From Clostridium guangxiense (lineage in GTDB: Bacteria > Bacillota > Clostridia > Clostridiales > Clostridiaceae), in assembly GCF_021043395.1 (NCBI RefSeq), contig NZ_JAJNKE010000031.1:1-51295 (forward strand): 51,295 nt of DNA. Direction: 5' to 3'. A program made the position numbers and the translations under genes. Numbering within the stretch: position 1 is the stretch's first letter; every line of letters begins with the position of its first letter. The notes under the pieces were generated by a model. It was not told the origin of the DNA and did no database searches. It saw only the letters and a program-made list of their open reading frames with translations. Shown in pieces: positions 23,796-33,385 of this stretch.

Positions 23796-24806
23796 TTGAA
23801 AAGAGTAGAGATCGAATTAGAGGTTTTAACTCCAATGTTTAGTTATGGGGATAGAAAAGTAGTTGAATTTAGAATAACAGAATTAAAATCACTTATGAGA
23901 AGTATATTTAGGGAAATATATTATTTTGAAAATTTAGATGATATGAGAAATAAAGAAGGATATTTATTTGGTACAACATCTAATATAGATAAAAGTTTTA
24001 AAAAAGAAAGTTCTATAAAATCACCTGTATCATTTGTGATTAAAGATAATATTAAACGTGAAAATATATATGAAGAATGTATTTTGCCACATAAGAAAGA
24101 TAAAATTAATCCAATCAAGTGTATTAAGGGTTCAACTAAAGTTTGGTTAAATATGATTTGTAAAAAAAATATCGATGTAGAGATATATATAAAATTGCTA
24201 TTGCAAGTATCTATAATGGGGGCTATAGGAAGACGCTCAAGAAAAGGTTTTGGCTCTTTTAAAATTAATGAAATAAAGATAGATGGAAAGAATGAATATC
24301 AAGATACGTTAAAGAAAAACCCGATAGATATATTAAAAGATACATATAAAAATGGAGAATATTCAATGAGAAAAATTGAAATATCAGAGCTAGAGGTGAA
24401 ATTTCAAGAAGTCAACAATGAATTAAATTATCCGTATATAAAAAAATTAATATTAATTAATATTAAAAATGATAGAGATTATTTGCAATTAATAAGCAAT
24501 ATATCCCAGTTAACACATGATAGAGTACATGAGTATAATGATTTTACTGAAAAAATAGATAATAAAGAAAAGATTAATAAAAATGTATTAGGAAATTGTA
24601 ATAAACAATTAAAAAGATTTGCATCGCCAATATGTGTGTCATTTTGGGAAAATGATGATAATAAATACATGATTATAAAGGAATTAAATTATAATTATAT
24701 ATATAACAAATTGAATATAAGAGGAGAAAATGAGCAACAGGCTAATAAGGATTATGTGAATAAATATGTTGAAGAATTAATAAAAATAGGGAAAGGAAAA
24801 AAATGA
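23796..24806 (+). CDS. cmr1: Cmr1 (Cas7-group RAMP), type III-B effector
   Basis: This 336-residue protein opens with the RAMP strand VEIELEVLTPMFSYGDRK and has the glycine-rich loop GAIGRRSRKGFGSFKI. Together with its first place in a cmr operon this identifies Cmr1, which caps the 3' end of the crRNA-bound filament and helps bind target RNA. It starts at TTG (23796) behind GGTGGGATC; no better ATG exists. It overlaps cmr2 by 4 nt. The C-terminal third is helical and poorly conserved. Confidence 0.85.
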   Translation: MKRVEIELEVLTPMFSYGDRKVVEFRITELKSLMRSIFREIYYFENLDDMRNKEGYLFGTTSNIDKSFKKESSIKSPVSFVIKDNIKRENIYEECILPHKKDKINPIKCIKGSTKVWLNMICKKNIDVEIYIKLLLQVSIMGAIGRRSRKGFGSFKINEIKIDGKNEYQDTLKKNPIDILKDTYKNGEYSMRKIEISELEVKFQEVNNELNYPYIKKLILINIKNDRDYLQLISNISQLTHDRVHEYNDFTEKIDNKEKINKNVLGNCNKQLKRFASPICVSFWENDDNKYMIIKELNYNYIYNKLNIRGENEQQANKDYVNKYVEELIKIGKGKK

Positions 24807-26611
24807 TGAATTATTTATTAGGTATAACAATAGGACCTGTACAAACTTATATAGAGGAATCAAGAAAACTTTTAGATTTACGAAACAGCAGCAAAATTAT
24901 ATCTGATATTATGGAAAAAATATTTAAACTCATTAAAGAAAATGCAAAAAGTGAATTTATATATCCAAATCATAAAGATATAAGTGGCGTTGATTATTCA
25001 AATTATATGGTTATCGAAATAAAAGATATAGAAAAAATGATTGATATGAAGAGCATAGAAAATAAAATATATAATTGCTTTAATATACCTATTACTAATG
25101 AAAAAGTAGAATATAAGATCAATATTAAAGAAAATTTTTATTTGTTTTGGGGAATAGAGAAAATAGAGGAAGGCAAATATGTTGAGGCTTATGAAAAGTT
25201 GACAAGATTAATTAGAAGCTTAAAAAATACATATGAATTTGAACAGAATCAGCAAGATAGTGGTGAAAAATGTTTGATATGTGGAAAACATAATATTTGC
25301 ACTCAAAACTTTAATTATAAGGAAAGGCAGAAATATAGATTAAGCGTAGATGAAGAACTATGTCCATTATGTTTATTTAAGAGGAAATATAGCGGGGAAG
25401 GTATATCTTCTATTTATTCACTAGCTATAAAAAAGTGGAAAGAAGAAAATAGAAAAGAATTAGAAAATATAACTAAAAGTTTAGGAGAAGTATTTAAAAA
25501 AGAGCAGCAAGATAAATATTATAGCAAGGTTACAATAGAAAGTATTATTAAAATGTTAAGTTTAGATAATGTTAATAAGAAATCAAAGAAGTTTATACAA
25601 GTTAAAGATGATTTGAAAAATGATGAATTAGATTTAATAAAAAGTGTCAGAATATTTAAAAGTATCAAAGAAAAAATGAATAAGCTCTATTATGATGGCA
25701 AGGAAGTAAGCGAAAAGATAAAATGTCCAAGTTACGAGTATTGTTTTATCCAATTTGATATTGATAATTTGGGAAAATGGATAAGCGGAAAATACTTAGA
25801 GGACAGATCTCAGTTAAAAGATTATCAGCAAAATATATCTAAAAAGTTAATTATATTTGGTAAAAGTTTAAGAGAAGCATTAAGAGACACATGTTGTGAT
25901 GTTATATATTCTGGTGGGGATGATTTTTTAGGCATTTTGCCTAATGAAGATATTATAAATGTTGCAGAAATAATAGATGATTTATTTAAAAAAGAAGTTC
26001 AAAGCAAAATTAAAGAAGAATATAAGGAAATTAATCAAGAAATGACGTATTCAATGAGCATTACAATTGCACAATGTAAAGATCCTATGAGTTATGCTTT
26101 AAGTAAAACTAGAATTGAACTTGAGAATGTTAAAAAAAGATATGAAGAAGATAATATTTGTAAAAATGGTGTTTCCATAAATTATATAATAAATAACGGA
26201 AAAGAAATAACGTGTTATTTAAAGAAAAATAAATTAAGAATGTTATTTGAATTGTTGAAAAATTTTGATTCTGTAAAGAAGCATATTTCATTTTCATATA
26301 TAAATAATTTTGAAAATGAAATGTCAAAATTTAATTTTAATAATATTACTTTTGAAGAAATACGGGATTTTCGTGCTATAGTAAGTTGTGAATTTAAACG
26401 ATTGATTTTAAGAAGTAAAATGATTGAAGATAAAAGTAAAGATATAAAAGAAAAAATTAATAAATATATAGATGAAATAATTAATTTTTTAGAGAATGTT
26501 ATTAGTGAAAATTGTATAGAAATGAAATCTAATGAAGAATATGTTGATTTCAAAAATATAATGAATGTACTTAAAATAAATGAAAAATTATCTTCAATTA
26601 AATTTGAATAA
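24803..26611 (+). CDS. cmr2: Cas10/Cmr2, cyclic oligoadenylate synthase subunit without HD domain
   Basis: This 602-residue large subunit starts directly with the Cmr2 domain (GPVQTYIEESRKLLDLRNSS), has a zinc site formed by C157, C160, C187 and C190, and a palm domain with FDIDNLGKW and GGDD (371-374) in SGGDDFLGILP. The GGDD motif makes cyclic oligoadenylate when target RNA is bound. Longer Cmr2 proteins carry an N-terminal HD nuclease; none is present here, so DNA cleavage by Cas10 is not expected and immunity should rely on RNA cleavage and signalling to the CARF nuclease encoded downstream. Confidence 0.92.
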   Translation: MMNYLLGITIGPVQTYIEESRKLLDLRNSSKIISDIMEKIFKLIKENAKSEFIYPNHKDISGVDYSNYMVIEIKDIEKMIDMKSIENKIYNCFNIPITNEKVEYKINIKENFYLFWGIEKIEEGKYVEAYEKLTRLIRSLKNTYEFEQNQQDSGEKCLICGKHNICTQNFNYKERQKYRLSVDEELCPLCLFKRKYSGEGISSIYSLAIKKWKEENRKELENITKSLGEVFKKEQQDKYYSKVTIESIIKMLSLDNVNKKSKKFIQVKDDLKNDELDLIKSVRIFKSIKEKMNKLYYDGKEVSEKIKCPSYEYCFIQFDIDNLGKWISGKYLEDRSQLKDYQQNISKKLIIFGKSLREALRDTCCDVIYSGGDDFLGILPNEDIINVAEIIDDLFKKEVQSKIKEEYKEINQEMTYSMSITIAQCKDPMSYALSKTRIELENVKKRYEEDNICKNGVSINYIINNGKEITCYLKKNKLRMLFELLKNFDSVKKHISFSYINNFENEMSKFNFNNITFEEIRDFRAIVSCEFKRLILRSKMIEDKSKDIKEKINKYIDEIINFLENVISENCIEMKSNEEYVDFKNIMNVLKINEKLSSIKFE

Positions 26612-26632
26612 GAAATTAAAGGTAGTGATACA

Positions 26633-27709
26633 ATGAAGCTTTTAAATATAAAACCGTGTGATAATACTTTTTTTGGAGATGGAAATCAATTTAAATTTGG
26701 AATGAATAATTTTATAAGAAGTAAGAATACTCCTTACCCATCTGTATTTTTTGGAGCTATATTTACATCAATTTTAAGTCAGAATGATGAATTTAGAAGT
26801 GAGTTTTTTAAGAAAGGAAAATATGATCATGAAGAGCTATTAGAGTTACATCAAGTATATTTGTACAACAATACAACTGAAATGGCATACATCTCAGCAC
26901 CAAAGGATTTATTTATAAATTCGCAAGGTAAAAAAGTTTTTGGTGAATTTAAGAAAGTAGATAATGCATTATTAGCTTCTATATCTTATGAAAGAATTTT
27001 ACAATCACCTGAAGATAGTGATTATAAAAGGGTAAGTAATAAATATATAAATATAGAAGATATTAATGATTTGTATTCAAATAAGATAAGTCAACAAATT
27101 GAATTAATAAATGAAAATGATGTGTTTATAAAAAATAATAAGGTTGGAATTAAAATCGACAAGGCAACAAAATCTGTAGAAGAAGGTATGCTTTACAAAA
27201 TTGAACAAACAGAATTTTTAGATGATATTAAAGAAAATAACAATTGGTCATATTTGGTTGAATATGAGATTTATTATAACTATTTAAATGATAATTATAA
27301 TAGAATAGAAATACAAGAACTGGACAAGGGATATTTAAAACTTGGTGGAGAAAATAAAGTTTGTAGATTTGAAAAAATGGAAAATGATTTTATAAAAAAT
27401 TTTACTGAAAAAAAAGTAACAAAGTTAAATCAAGGTATTTATAAAGTAATATTTACAAGTGATACGTTTTTTAAAGAAGATATTAAAAAAGCATTTGGAC
27501 AAGATATCAAAATTTTAGGAATAGCAAGTGATAAACCAATTTATATTGGTGGATTTGATATGGAATCAGGAATAAGAAAAATGTATAAAGGTTATGCTGC
27601 AGGAACAGTTGTTTTAATAGAAGTTATAAATGAAAATTCACAATTAAGAATAAAGTCTAAAAATTCAAAAGGATTCAATGAACATATAGTAGTGAAAGAA
27701 GGTATCTAA
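26633..27709 (+). CDS. cmr3: Cmr3 (Cas5-group RAMP), type III-B effector
   Basis: This 358-residue protein begins LLNIKPCDNTFFGDGNQF, the Cmr3 counterpart of the PxDxxFFRDG opening, followed by TPYPSVFFGAIFTSIL. It should bind the 5' handle of the crRNA next to Cas10. The C-terminal GGFDMESGIRKMYKGYAAG supplies the glycine-rich loop. It starts 22 nt after cmr2, and its stop codon touches the start codon of the CARF nuclease gene with no gap. Confidence 0.87.
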   Translation: MKLLNIKPCDNTFFGDGNQFKFGMNNFIRSKNTPYPSVFFGAIFTSILSQNDEFRSEFFKKGKYDHEELLELHQVYLYNNTTEMAYISAPKDLFINSQGKKVFGEFKKVDNALLASISYERILQSPEDSDYKRVSNKYINIEDINDLYSNKISQQIELINENDVFIKNNKVGIKIDKATKSVEEGMLYKIEQTEFLDDIKENNNWSYLVEYEIYYNYLNDNYNRIEIQELDKGYLKLGGENKVCRFEKMENDFIKNFTEKKVTKLNQGIYKVIFTSDTFFKEDIKKAFGQDIKILGIASDKPIYIGGFDMESGIRKMYKGYAAGTVVLIEVINENSQLRIKSKNSKGFNEHIVVKEGI

Positions 27710-29071
27710 ATGGAACACGAAGTTGAAAATTTGGTTGTATGTTCAACATTAAATCAAATAACTAATTTTCTTATTATAAGAACATGTAAACCTAAAAAAA
27801 TATTTAATATAACGTTTAACGATGATACTATAAAAAAATTTAATATTAATATAAAATCAAATAAGTGGGATGACTATTTAAAGAAGGAATGCAAGGAATT
27901 TAAGGTTAAAGCTTCATGGAAAGATATAAATCTTTCTATTGAAGATATACAAAATTTAAAAAAACTAAAGGAAAAATTAAATGCACAGATAATAAAAAAG
28001 TCTCAAGGAGAGATATATTGGCATGTTACAGGAGGTCAAAGGACAATAGCCTTAGCAATAAGTGAGTTAATTAAAGATAAAAGCTTAAAACGTGAAGAAG
28101 ATAGGTTGATATACATTGAAGGAAATACTGAAGAATTAATTGTTAATGATTGTGATGGTAAATTATTATCCGAGACTGGCTCTAATTATGGAAAACAAGA
28201 TATTACTTTTGAAACGACATTAAATTTAACTGGTTTTAAAACAAAAGATCTTGAGAAGAGTACAGTTAAATTTAAACAAAAAGGTAAATTGTGTCTTGAT
28301 ACTAATGAAAAATTCATTGAAGAACATGAATTTTATCAAAAGTTATATAAGATTATTGAATTAGATGCAAACAGAACTATAGATAAGAAATGTGAAATAA
28401 TAAAATTTAAATATGATAACGAGGACTATGAAGGCTCATTTAGAAATTTATTGTTAGGTTCAAATGCAATTAAAAATACTAAAGATACTAAAGATAATAC
28501 AAGAGAAAGAATTAAGTATGTAAAAGAATTATTTAAGAAAGTTAAAGAAAAGTATAAGGATATACAAGGAAATAAATATGATATATTGGAATCTCATGAA
28601 ATTTACGGTTCATATCCAGCAGGATATATATTTGAAAAATTAACGGCTCACAGAATATATGATATTGTAAAAAATAATTCTAAAGTAATAGAGATGAAGA
28701 CAAGCCTGAAAACCTATTTTGAGAAATATGATAATGATGATGATAAAACTAAAAATGGTAATATCATAGATGAATTAGATGTCGTGCTTTTAACGGATAC
28801 TGGTAAGGTTGTAAACTTTGAGTGCAAATCGGGCGGAATGAAGGGTGATAATGCCAAAAGTAACAAGTATACAACTTATAGATTAGCTGGTGTATTTGGA
28901 ATGCCAATATTATTATCACCACTCTATAGATGTGAGATTCAAAATAAAGAAAGCCTAAATGATGAATTAAAAAAACAATCACAAGCTGTAAGAGAGGCAG
29001 AAGCAGTGGAACTAAATGTTATAGCAATAGATGAAATAAGTGAAGAAAAAATTAAAAGGTTACTTGAATAG
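27710..29071 (+). CDS. CARF plus PD-(D/E)xK nuclease (Card1/Can2-like, DUF1887) inside the cmr operon
   Basis: This 453-residue protein has an N-terminal CARF domain (about 1-155) with the ligand-loop motif HVTGGQRTIALAISEL (105-120) and a C-terminal restriction-like nuclease with E309 (GYIFEKL), E355-x-D357 (ELDVVL) and E371-C-K373 (FECKSG). In this family binding of cyclic tetra- or hexa-adenylate to the CARF dimer turns on nonspecific cutting of single-stranded DNA and/or RNA. A linker of about 150 residues separates the domains, making it longer than typical Card1 (about 370). It starts immediately after the cmr3 stop, so it is translated as part of the effector operon. Confidence 0.88.
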   Translation: MEHEVENLVVCSTLNQITNFLIIRTCKPKKIFNITFNDDTIKKFNINIKSNKWDDYLKKECKEFKVKASWKDINLSIEDIQNLKKLKEKLNAQIIKKSQGEIYWHVTGGQRTIALAISELIKDKSLKREEDRLIYIEGNTEELIVNDCDGKLLSETGSNYGKQDITFETTLNLTGFKTKDLEKSTVKFKQKGKLCLDTNEKFIEEHEFYQKLYKIIELDANRTIDKKCEIIKFKYDNEDYEGSFRNLLLGSNAIKNTKDTKDNTRERIKYVKELFKKVKEKYKDIQGNKYDILESHEIYGSYPAGYIFEKLTAHRIYDIVKNNSKVIEMKTSLKTYFEKYDNDDDKTKNGNIIDELDVVLLTDTGKVVNFECKSGGMKGDNAKSNKYTTYRLAGVFGMPILLSPLYRCEIQNKESLNDELKKQSQAVREAEAVELNVIAIDEISEEKIKRLLE

Positions 29072-29102
29072 AAAATATACAATTATGTGAGGAGAAATAA
29101 AA

Positions 29103-29996
29103 ATGTATAAAGATAAAGAAATCATATATATAAAAGCACTTACACCAGTTCATGCAGGTGCAGGAGATGGGCTTGAAAGTGTGGACATGCCGATACAAAG
29201 GGAGAAACATTCGAATATACCTAAAATAGAGGCATCAAGTTTAAAAGGATCAATAAAGCATAGTTTATATAATAAATTTAAAAGTAATGATAATACAATA
29301 CATGATAATTTAAAAAAAGATTTATATACTATATTTGGACCAGAATATGGAGAAGATTATTCAAGTGCAATAGGATTTACAGATGCAAAATTGCTATTTT
29401 TCCCTGTTAAATCAGCTACAGATATATTTAAATTAGCAACTTGTCCTTATATTATAAAAAGATGGATAGAAGATTTAAAATTCCAAAATGAAAAATTTAC
29501 TGTAGACTTAAATATAAATGTAAATTCTGCAGAATACATTAATAATACGGAGGAAGAAAAAATAATTTTAGAGGAATATATATTTGAAAAATCTGCAAGT
29601 TCTATGAATATAAATTTGCAAAATCTATTTAAAACTATAAATGATTTAGATACTAATAGAATAGTAATATTAAATGATTCAGATTTTATTGATTTGGTTA
29701 CTATGTATACTGAAATAATTACTAGAAATAAAATAAGTGTGAATACAGGGGCAGCTGAAGGCACAGGACTTTTTACAGAAGAATATTTGCCAGCTGAAAC
29801 CATAATGTATTTTATGGTTTTGGGAGCACCTTCTTTCAATGAAAATAATAAGAAAACCTCAGAAGACATATTAAACTATTTTAATAATACTGTAGATGAA
29901 GTATTTCAAGTCGGTGGAGATGCTACTATTGGAAAAGGTTTTGTAAAGAGATTAGGTAAGGTAGGCGATAAAGATGTCAAATCTAAGGAATGCTAG
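29103..29996 (+). CDS. cmr4: Cmr4 (Cas7-group backbone and target-RNA nuclease)
   Basis: This 297-residue protein has the Cmr4 opening TPVHAGAGDGLESVDMPIQR and SSLKGSIKHSLY. D28, in ESVDMPIQRE, lies where Cmr4 has its catalytic aspartate for cutting target RNA every 6 nt, so RNase activity is expected. The C-terminal QVGGDATIGKGFVKRLG is the glycine-rich loop. AGGAG precedes the ATG 31 nt after the nuclease gene. It overlaps cmr5 by 23 nt. Confidence 0.92.
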   Translation: MYKDKEIIYIKALTPVHAGAGDGLESVDMPIQREKHSNIPKIEASSLKGSIKHSLYNKFKSNDNTIHDNLKKDLYTIFGPEYGEDYSSAIGFTDAKLLFFPVKSATDIFKLATCPYIIKRWIEDLKFQNEKFTVDLNINVNSAEYINNTEEEKIILEEYIFEKSASSMNINLQNLFKTINDLDTNRIVILNDSDFIDLVTMYTEIITRNKISVNTGAAEGTGLFTEEYLPAETIMYFMVLGAPSFNENNKKTSEDILNYFNNTVDEVFQVGGDATIGKGFVKRLGKVGDKDVKSKEC

Positions 29997-30453
29997 TCTT
30001 AATGTAGCAAGTTTTGCAATGAAATGTGTAGAAGAAGGTAAAGATGATAAATATATTGATAATAAAAAATATAAAACTTTAGTAAAAAAGATATCTACAT
30101 TAATTCAGAAAAACGGCTTTATAAATACTTTGGTTTTTGTTTTATCTAAAAGTAATATTGAAAATCCTAAAAAAGAAGATATTATAAAAAAACAGTATAA
30201 TAATAAAATTTTAAATGACATAATAAAATGGAACTATGAGAATGATAAAATCAATAATTTAATAGATTTTGAAAAGTATGAAATAGATATCAATGATAAT
30301 GATGATAAATATAACACTATTAATATTGCAAAATATATACAAGCAGTTACAGAATTAAATCAATCACAATATAAGTTAATAACTAAGGAAATGATGAGCT
30401 TATTTGGCTGGATTAAAAGGTTTGCTGATGGAATGATTGAAGGAGAAGGATAA
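29974..30453 (+). CDS. cmr5: Cmr5 (Cas11-group small subunit)
   Basis: This 159-residue, mostly helical protein begins with the Cmr5-like NLRNASLNVASFAMKCVEEG and ends with EMMSLFGWIKRFADGMIEGE, both typical. It forms the inner belly filament of the complex. The ATG lies inside the end of cmr4 behind AAGGTAGG. The middle is less conserved and somewhat longer than in archaeal Cmr5. Confidence 0.87.
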   Translation: MSNLRNASLNVASFAMKCVEEGKDDKYIDNKKYKTLVKKISTLIQKNGFINTLVFVLSKSNIENPKKEDIIKKQYNNKILNDIIKWNYENDKINNLIDFEKYEIDINDNDDKYNTINIAKYIQAVTELNQSQYKLITKEMMSLFGWIKRFADGMIEGEG

Positions 30454-30454
30454 A

Positions 30455-31822
30455 ATGGAGGTTAGAATAGTAAAAGGAGCAAATAAAAACATTATATCTT
30501 TTGTGCATGGTGATAATATAGAAAATACTAAAAAAAGTTTACAATATAAGAAAAACGATGTTGTTTTAGTGGAAGCAGATAAAGATCGTCCTGAAATGAA
30601 AGAATATCATGTTTATAGAAATATGATGAATTATTTATATGATAATCAAGCAAGAAGAAAAGATATGAACAAATCTCTTTTAATAAATAAATTTACTAAT
30701 GTTTTTAATTTAGATGAAAGCTATTGCATGAATGAAAATGAAAGAACTATATTAAAAAATATAAAGAATAATAATAATAGTATAAAGGATAGCTTAAATG
30801 AGAAATTTTATTGCATAAGTTTTAAAGGGAAAGTAAATGACAAATTAATAGTCGGACTTGGAAATCAATCTGTATTTGAAACAGGTATTACACTCCATCA
30901 TACGTATGGTATACCATATATTCCAGGGCAAGCTATTAAGGGAATACTTAGAAATTATGTAATACAAGAATATTTTGATTCAAAAGGAGACAGTGATATA
31001 TCAAAAGAGGAGTTCTTGTTAATATTTGGTGGAAAATTAAAGAATAATAAAAATCTTTCGGGAAAAGTAATTTTTATGGATTCTTTTCCGTGTAATGATT
31101 TTCAAATAAAAAGAGATATCATGACACCGCATTATGGAAAGTACTATAATGGAGAAATTGAACCTTTAGATTCAGAGGAACCAAATCCGATACCATTTTT
31201 GGTAGTAGAAAAAAATAAAAATGAAGATTTGCTTTTTCAATTTAATATAGCAATAGATAAAAGTATTTTAAATGTAGCATGGGAAGAAAATGATCAACAT
31301 AATAAAAAAACTATAGAAGAATTTGTGATAGATAATTTTATTGATGCTTTAAATTTTCATGGAATAGGTGCCAAAACTTCAGTTGGATATGGATATTTTG
31401 ACATAGATAAAGAAGAAGTTAAAAAGCAATTAAGAGAAGAAAAAGAAAGACAAGAGCAAATGGAAAAATTGCGAATAGAAAGAGAATTGAAAGAAGCAGA
31501 GGAATTAAAAAGGAGGTTACAAGAAGAAGAAAAATTAAAAAAGGAAACGGAAGGTATGAGTAGCTTTGAGATAAAATTATATAAGCTGAATCAAATAAAA
31601 GATGAAACTAAAAAGTATAATGAAATTATAAAATTTTATGACCAAAATGTTGATATATTAGAGGATTCAGATAAAATAGTACTTGCAAAATTTGTTAAGA
31701 AATATTTTAAAGAAGAAGATAAGTGGGAATATAAGGTTTCTAAAAAAGGTAAGGTTGATAAAAAATCAAAAAAAGTTAAAAGAATTTGTGAAATATTATC
31801 TGAAAAGTTACCGGTTAACTAA
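30455..31822 (+). CDS. cmr6: Cmr6 (Cas7-group RAMP) with a coiled-coil C-terminal extension
   Basis: This protein of about 455 residues has the RAMP core (ETGITLHHTYGIPYIPGQAI, then GKVIFMDSFP and AKTSVGYGYFDI) in its first 318 residues. The remaining 137 residues are unusual. A Glu/Lys/Arg-rich coiled coil (about 319-368) is followed by a small helical domain and a lysine-rich end. I start at ATG 30455, which has AGGAGAAGG upstream; an in-frame ATG at 30437 lies inside that site. It ends the cmr operon. The extension may tether another factor or dimerise complexes; this is speculation. Confidence 0.88.
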   Translation: MEVRIVKGANKNIISFVHGDNIENTKKSLQYKKNDVVLVEADKDRPEMKEYHVYRNMMNYLYDNQARRKDMNKSLLINKFTNVFNLDESYCMNENERTILKNIKNNNNSIKDSLNEKFYCISFKGKVNDKLIVGLGNQSVFETGITLHHTYGIPYIPGQAIKGILRNYVIQEYFDSKGDSDISKEEFLLIFGGKLKNNKNLSGKVIFMDSFPCNDFQIKRDIMTPHYGKYYNGEIEPLDSEEPNPIPFLVVEKNKNEDLLFQFNIAIDKSILNVAWEENDQHNKKTIEEFVIDNFIDALNFHGIGAKTSVGYGYFDIDKEEVKKQLREEKERQEQMEKLRIERELKEAEELKRRLQEEEKLKKETEGMSSFEIKLYKLNQIKDETKKYNEIIKFYDQNVDILEDSDKIVLAKFVKKYFKEEDKWEYKVSKKGKVDKKSKKVKRICEILSEKLPVN

Positions 31823-31903
31823 GAAATAATATGCTCTTGTTATCTTTTTATAATTTTCTAGATCTTATTGAAATTTATAAAAAATGAATAAAAAATAAAA
31901 TTG

Positions 31904-32054
31904 TCGTCGACCCCCAATAGAGTAAAAAACCCCGGGGTTGACGATTTTTTAGTTTATAGGAAAATGGCGGGCTAAGATTGATTTTTTATATTTTTTTATA
32001 AATTTTCTTAAAAATTGATTTTTTAAGAAAGCTGATGTATGCTGTACTTGATGG
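31904..32054 (+). promoter_or_regulatory. CRISPR leader 3
   Basis: This 151-nt leader opens with TCGTCGACCCCC/GGGGTTGACGA and six T residues, which also makes it a likely terminator for the cmr operon. It ends AGCTGATGTATGCTGTACTT like leader 2, with TTGATT and TATGCT 17 nt apart. Confidence 0.8.
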
Positions 32055-33212
32055 GTTTTTAGAGTACCTATGAGGAATTGAAACCGTGGAGAAGCGCAGA
32101 TAATACAGCAGGAGTTTCAGTTTTTAGAGTACCTATGAGGAATTGAAACCTTTACATTTTAAACACTTGTAATTTACAACGGTTGTTTTTAGAGTACCTA
32201 TGAGGAATTGAAACACATCTTTTAATTGTTCATTTATCATAGAGACTATGTTTTTAGAGTACCTATGAGGAATTGAAACACATCATCGGGATTTTTTCGC
32301 GGTCTACTCATATAAGGTTTTTAGAGTACCTATGAGGAATTGAAACAACGAATTGCTTTCGAAATGGTATGCAGAGCAACAAGGTTTTTAGAGTACCTAT
32401 GAGGAATTGAAACACTCTATAAAGTTCTCTACTTTTAAATCTGTTATAGTTTTTAGAGTACCTATGAGGAATTGAAACAATCTATAATGCTATAACCTCA
32501 ATAAATAATATTAAGTTTTTAGAGTACCTATGAGGAATTGAAACTAGCTTCACATAAATTTGTAGCTAATAGAAAAGCTATGTTTTTAGAGTACCTATGA
32601 GGAATTGAAACTTTAAAATGTAAACATCTTTTTATGAAGCTTACACCGTTTTTAGAGTACCTATGAGGAATTGAAACTGACTAGGGATAAAGGCGTTGCA
32701 CAAAAGTTAGAGAGGTTTTTAGAGTACCTATGAGGAATTGAAACAATTTAGTTCGGTGCTTTTATCTTCGATTAGTAAACGTTTTTAGAGTACCTATGAG
32801 GAATTGAAACACAGGACTTGGTGTTGATAATTCTTCCTCGTATTTTAGGTTTTTAGAGTACCTATGAGGAATTGAAACCAAGGTGAAATCATGAAACAGG
32901 GCTTAGAGCCTTTAAAGTTTTTAGAGTACCTATGAGGAATTGAAACCATATACACTTCTTTTGGTAATGGTGATGCTGGACTGTTTTTAGAGTACCTATG
33001 AGGAATTGAAACCGTGATCCTGTGGATTTAGATAAATGGAATACTAAAGTTTTTAGAGTACCTATGAGGAATTGAAACCTTAAATCAGTTAAATCTTTGC
33101 CATCATAATCCCTTAGTTTTTAGAGTACCTATGAGGAATTGAAACATTACATCTATTCTTTCAAGCCTTCCAAAATCGTCCGGTTTTTAGAGTACCTATG
33201 AGGACTTGAACC
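32055..33212 (+). CRISPR. CRISPR array 3, 18 repeats and 17 spacers
   Basis: Repeats start at 32055, 32120, 32185, 32250, 32317, 32384, 32449, 32515, 32582, 32648, 32715, 32781, 32849, 32917, 32983, 33049, 33116 and 33183. All carry CTATGAGG and end ATTGAAAC except the last, which reads GGACTTGAACC. Spacers are 35-38 nt. It is the longest and most uniform array here, so it may have been the most recently active. Confidence 0.98.
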
Positions 33213-33385
33213 TCTATAATACTATTAAGGCTAAGGCTATATTTTAAATCAATATTGAAGTTTGTGAATGTATTAAATTATACCATATTCAATAGCAGGA
33301 GAGCATAACTATGGCACGTTCAAATATTATATATGGAAGGAATAAAGATACTACCTAATATTGTAAAAGATAAGGAGGAAGCATT

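Noticed and set aside
24803-26611. HD nuclease domain in Cas10
   Set aside because: The protein begins directly with the Cmr2 segment GPVQTYIEESRKLLDLRN, and no His-Asp pair precedes the zinc site. Domain loss is the better reading.
20121-33182. Self-targeting spacers
   Set aside because: By eye I saw no spacer matching genes in this window. This needs a proper search of all 42 spacers against the genome and phage collections.
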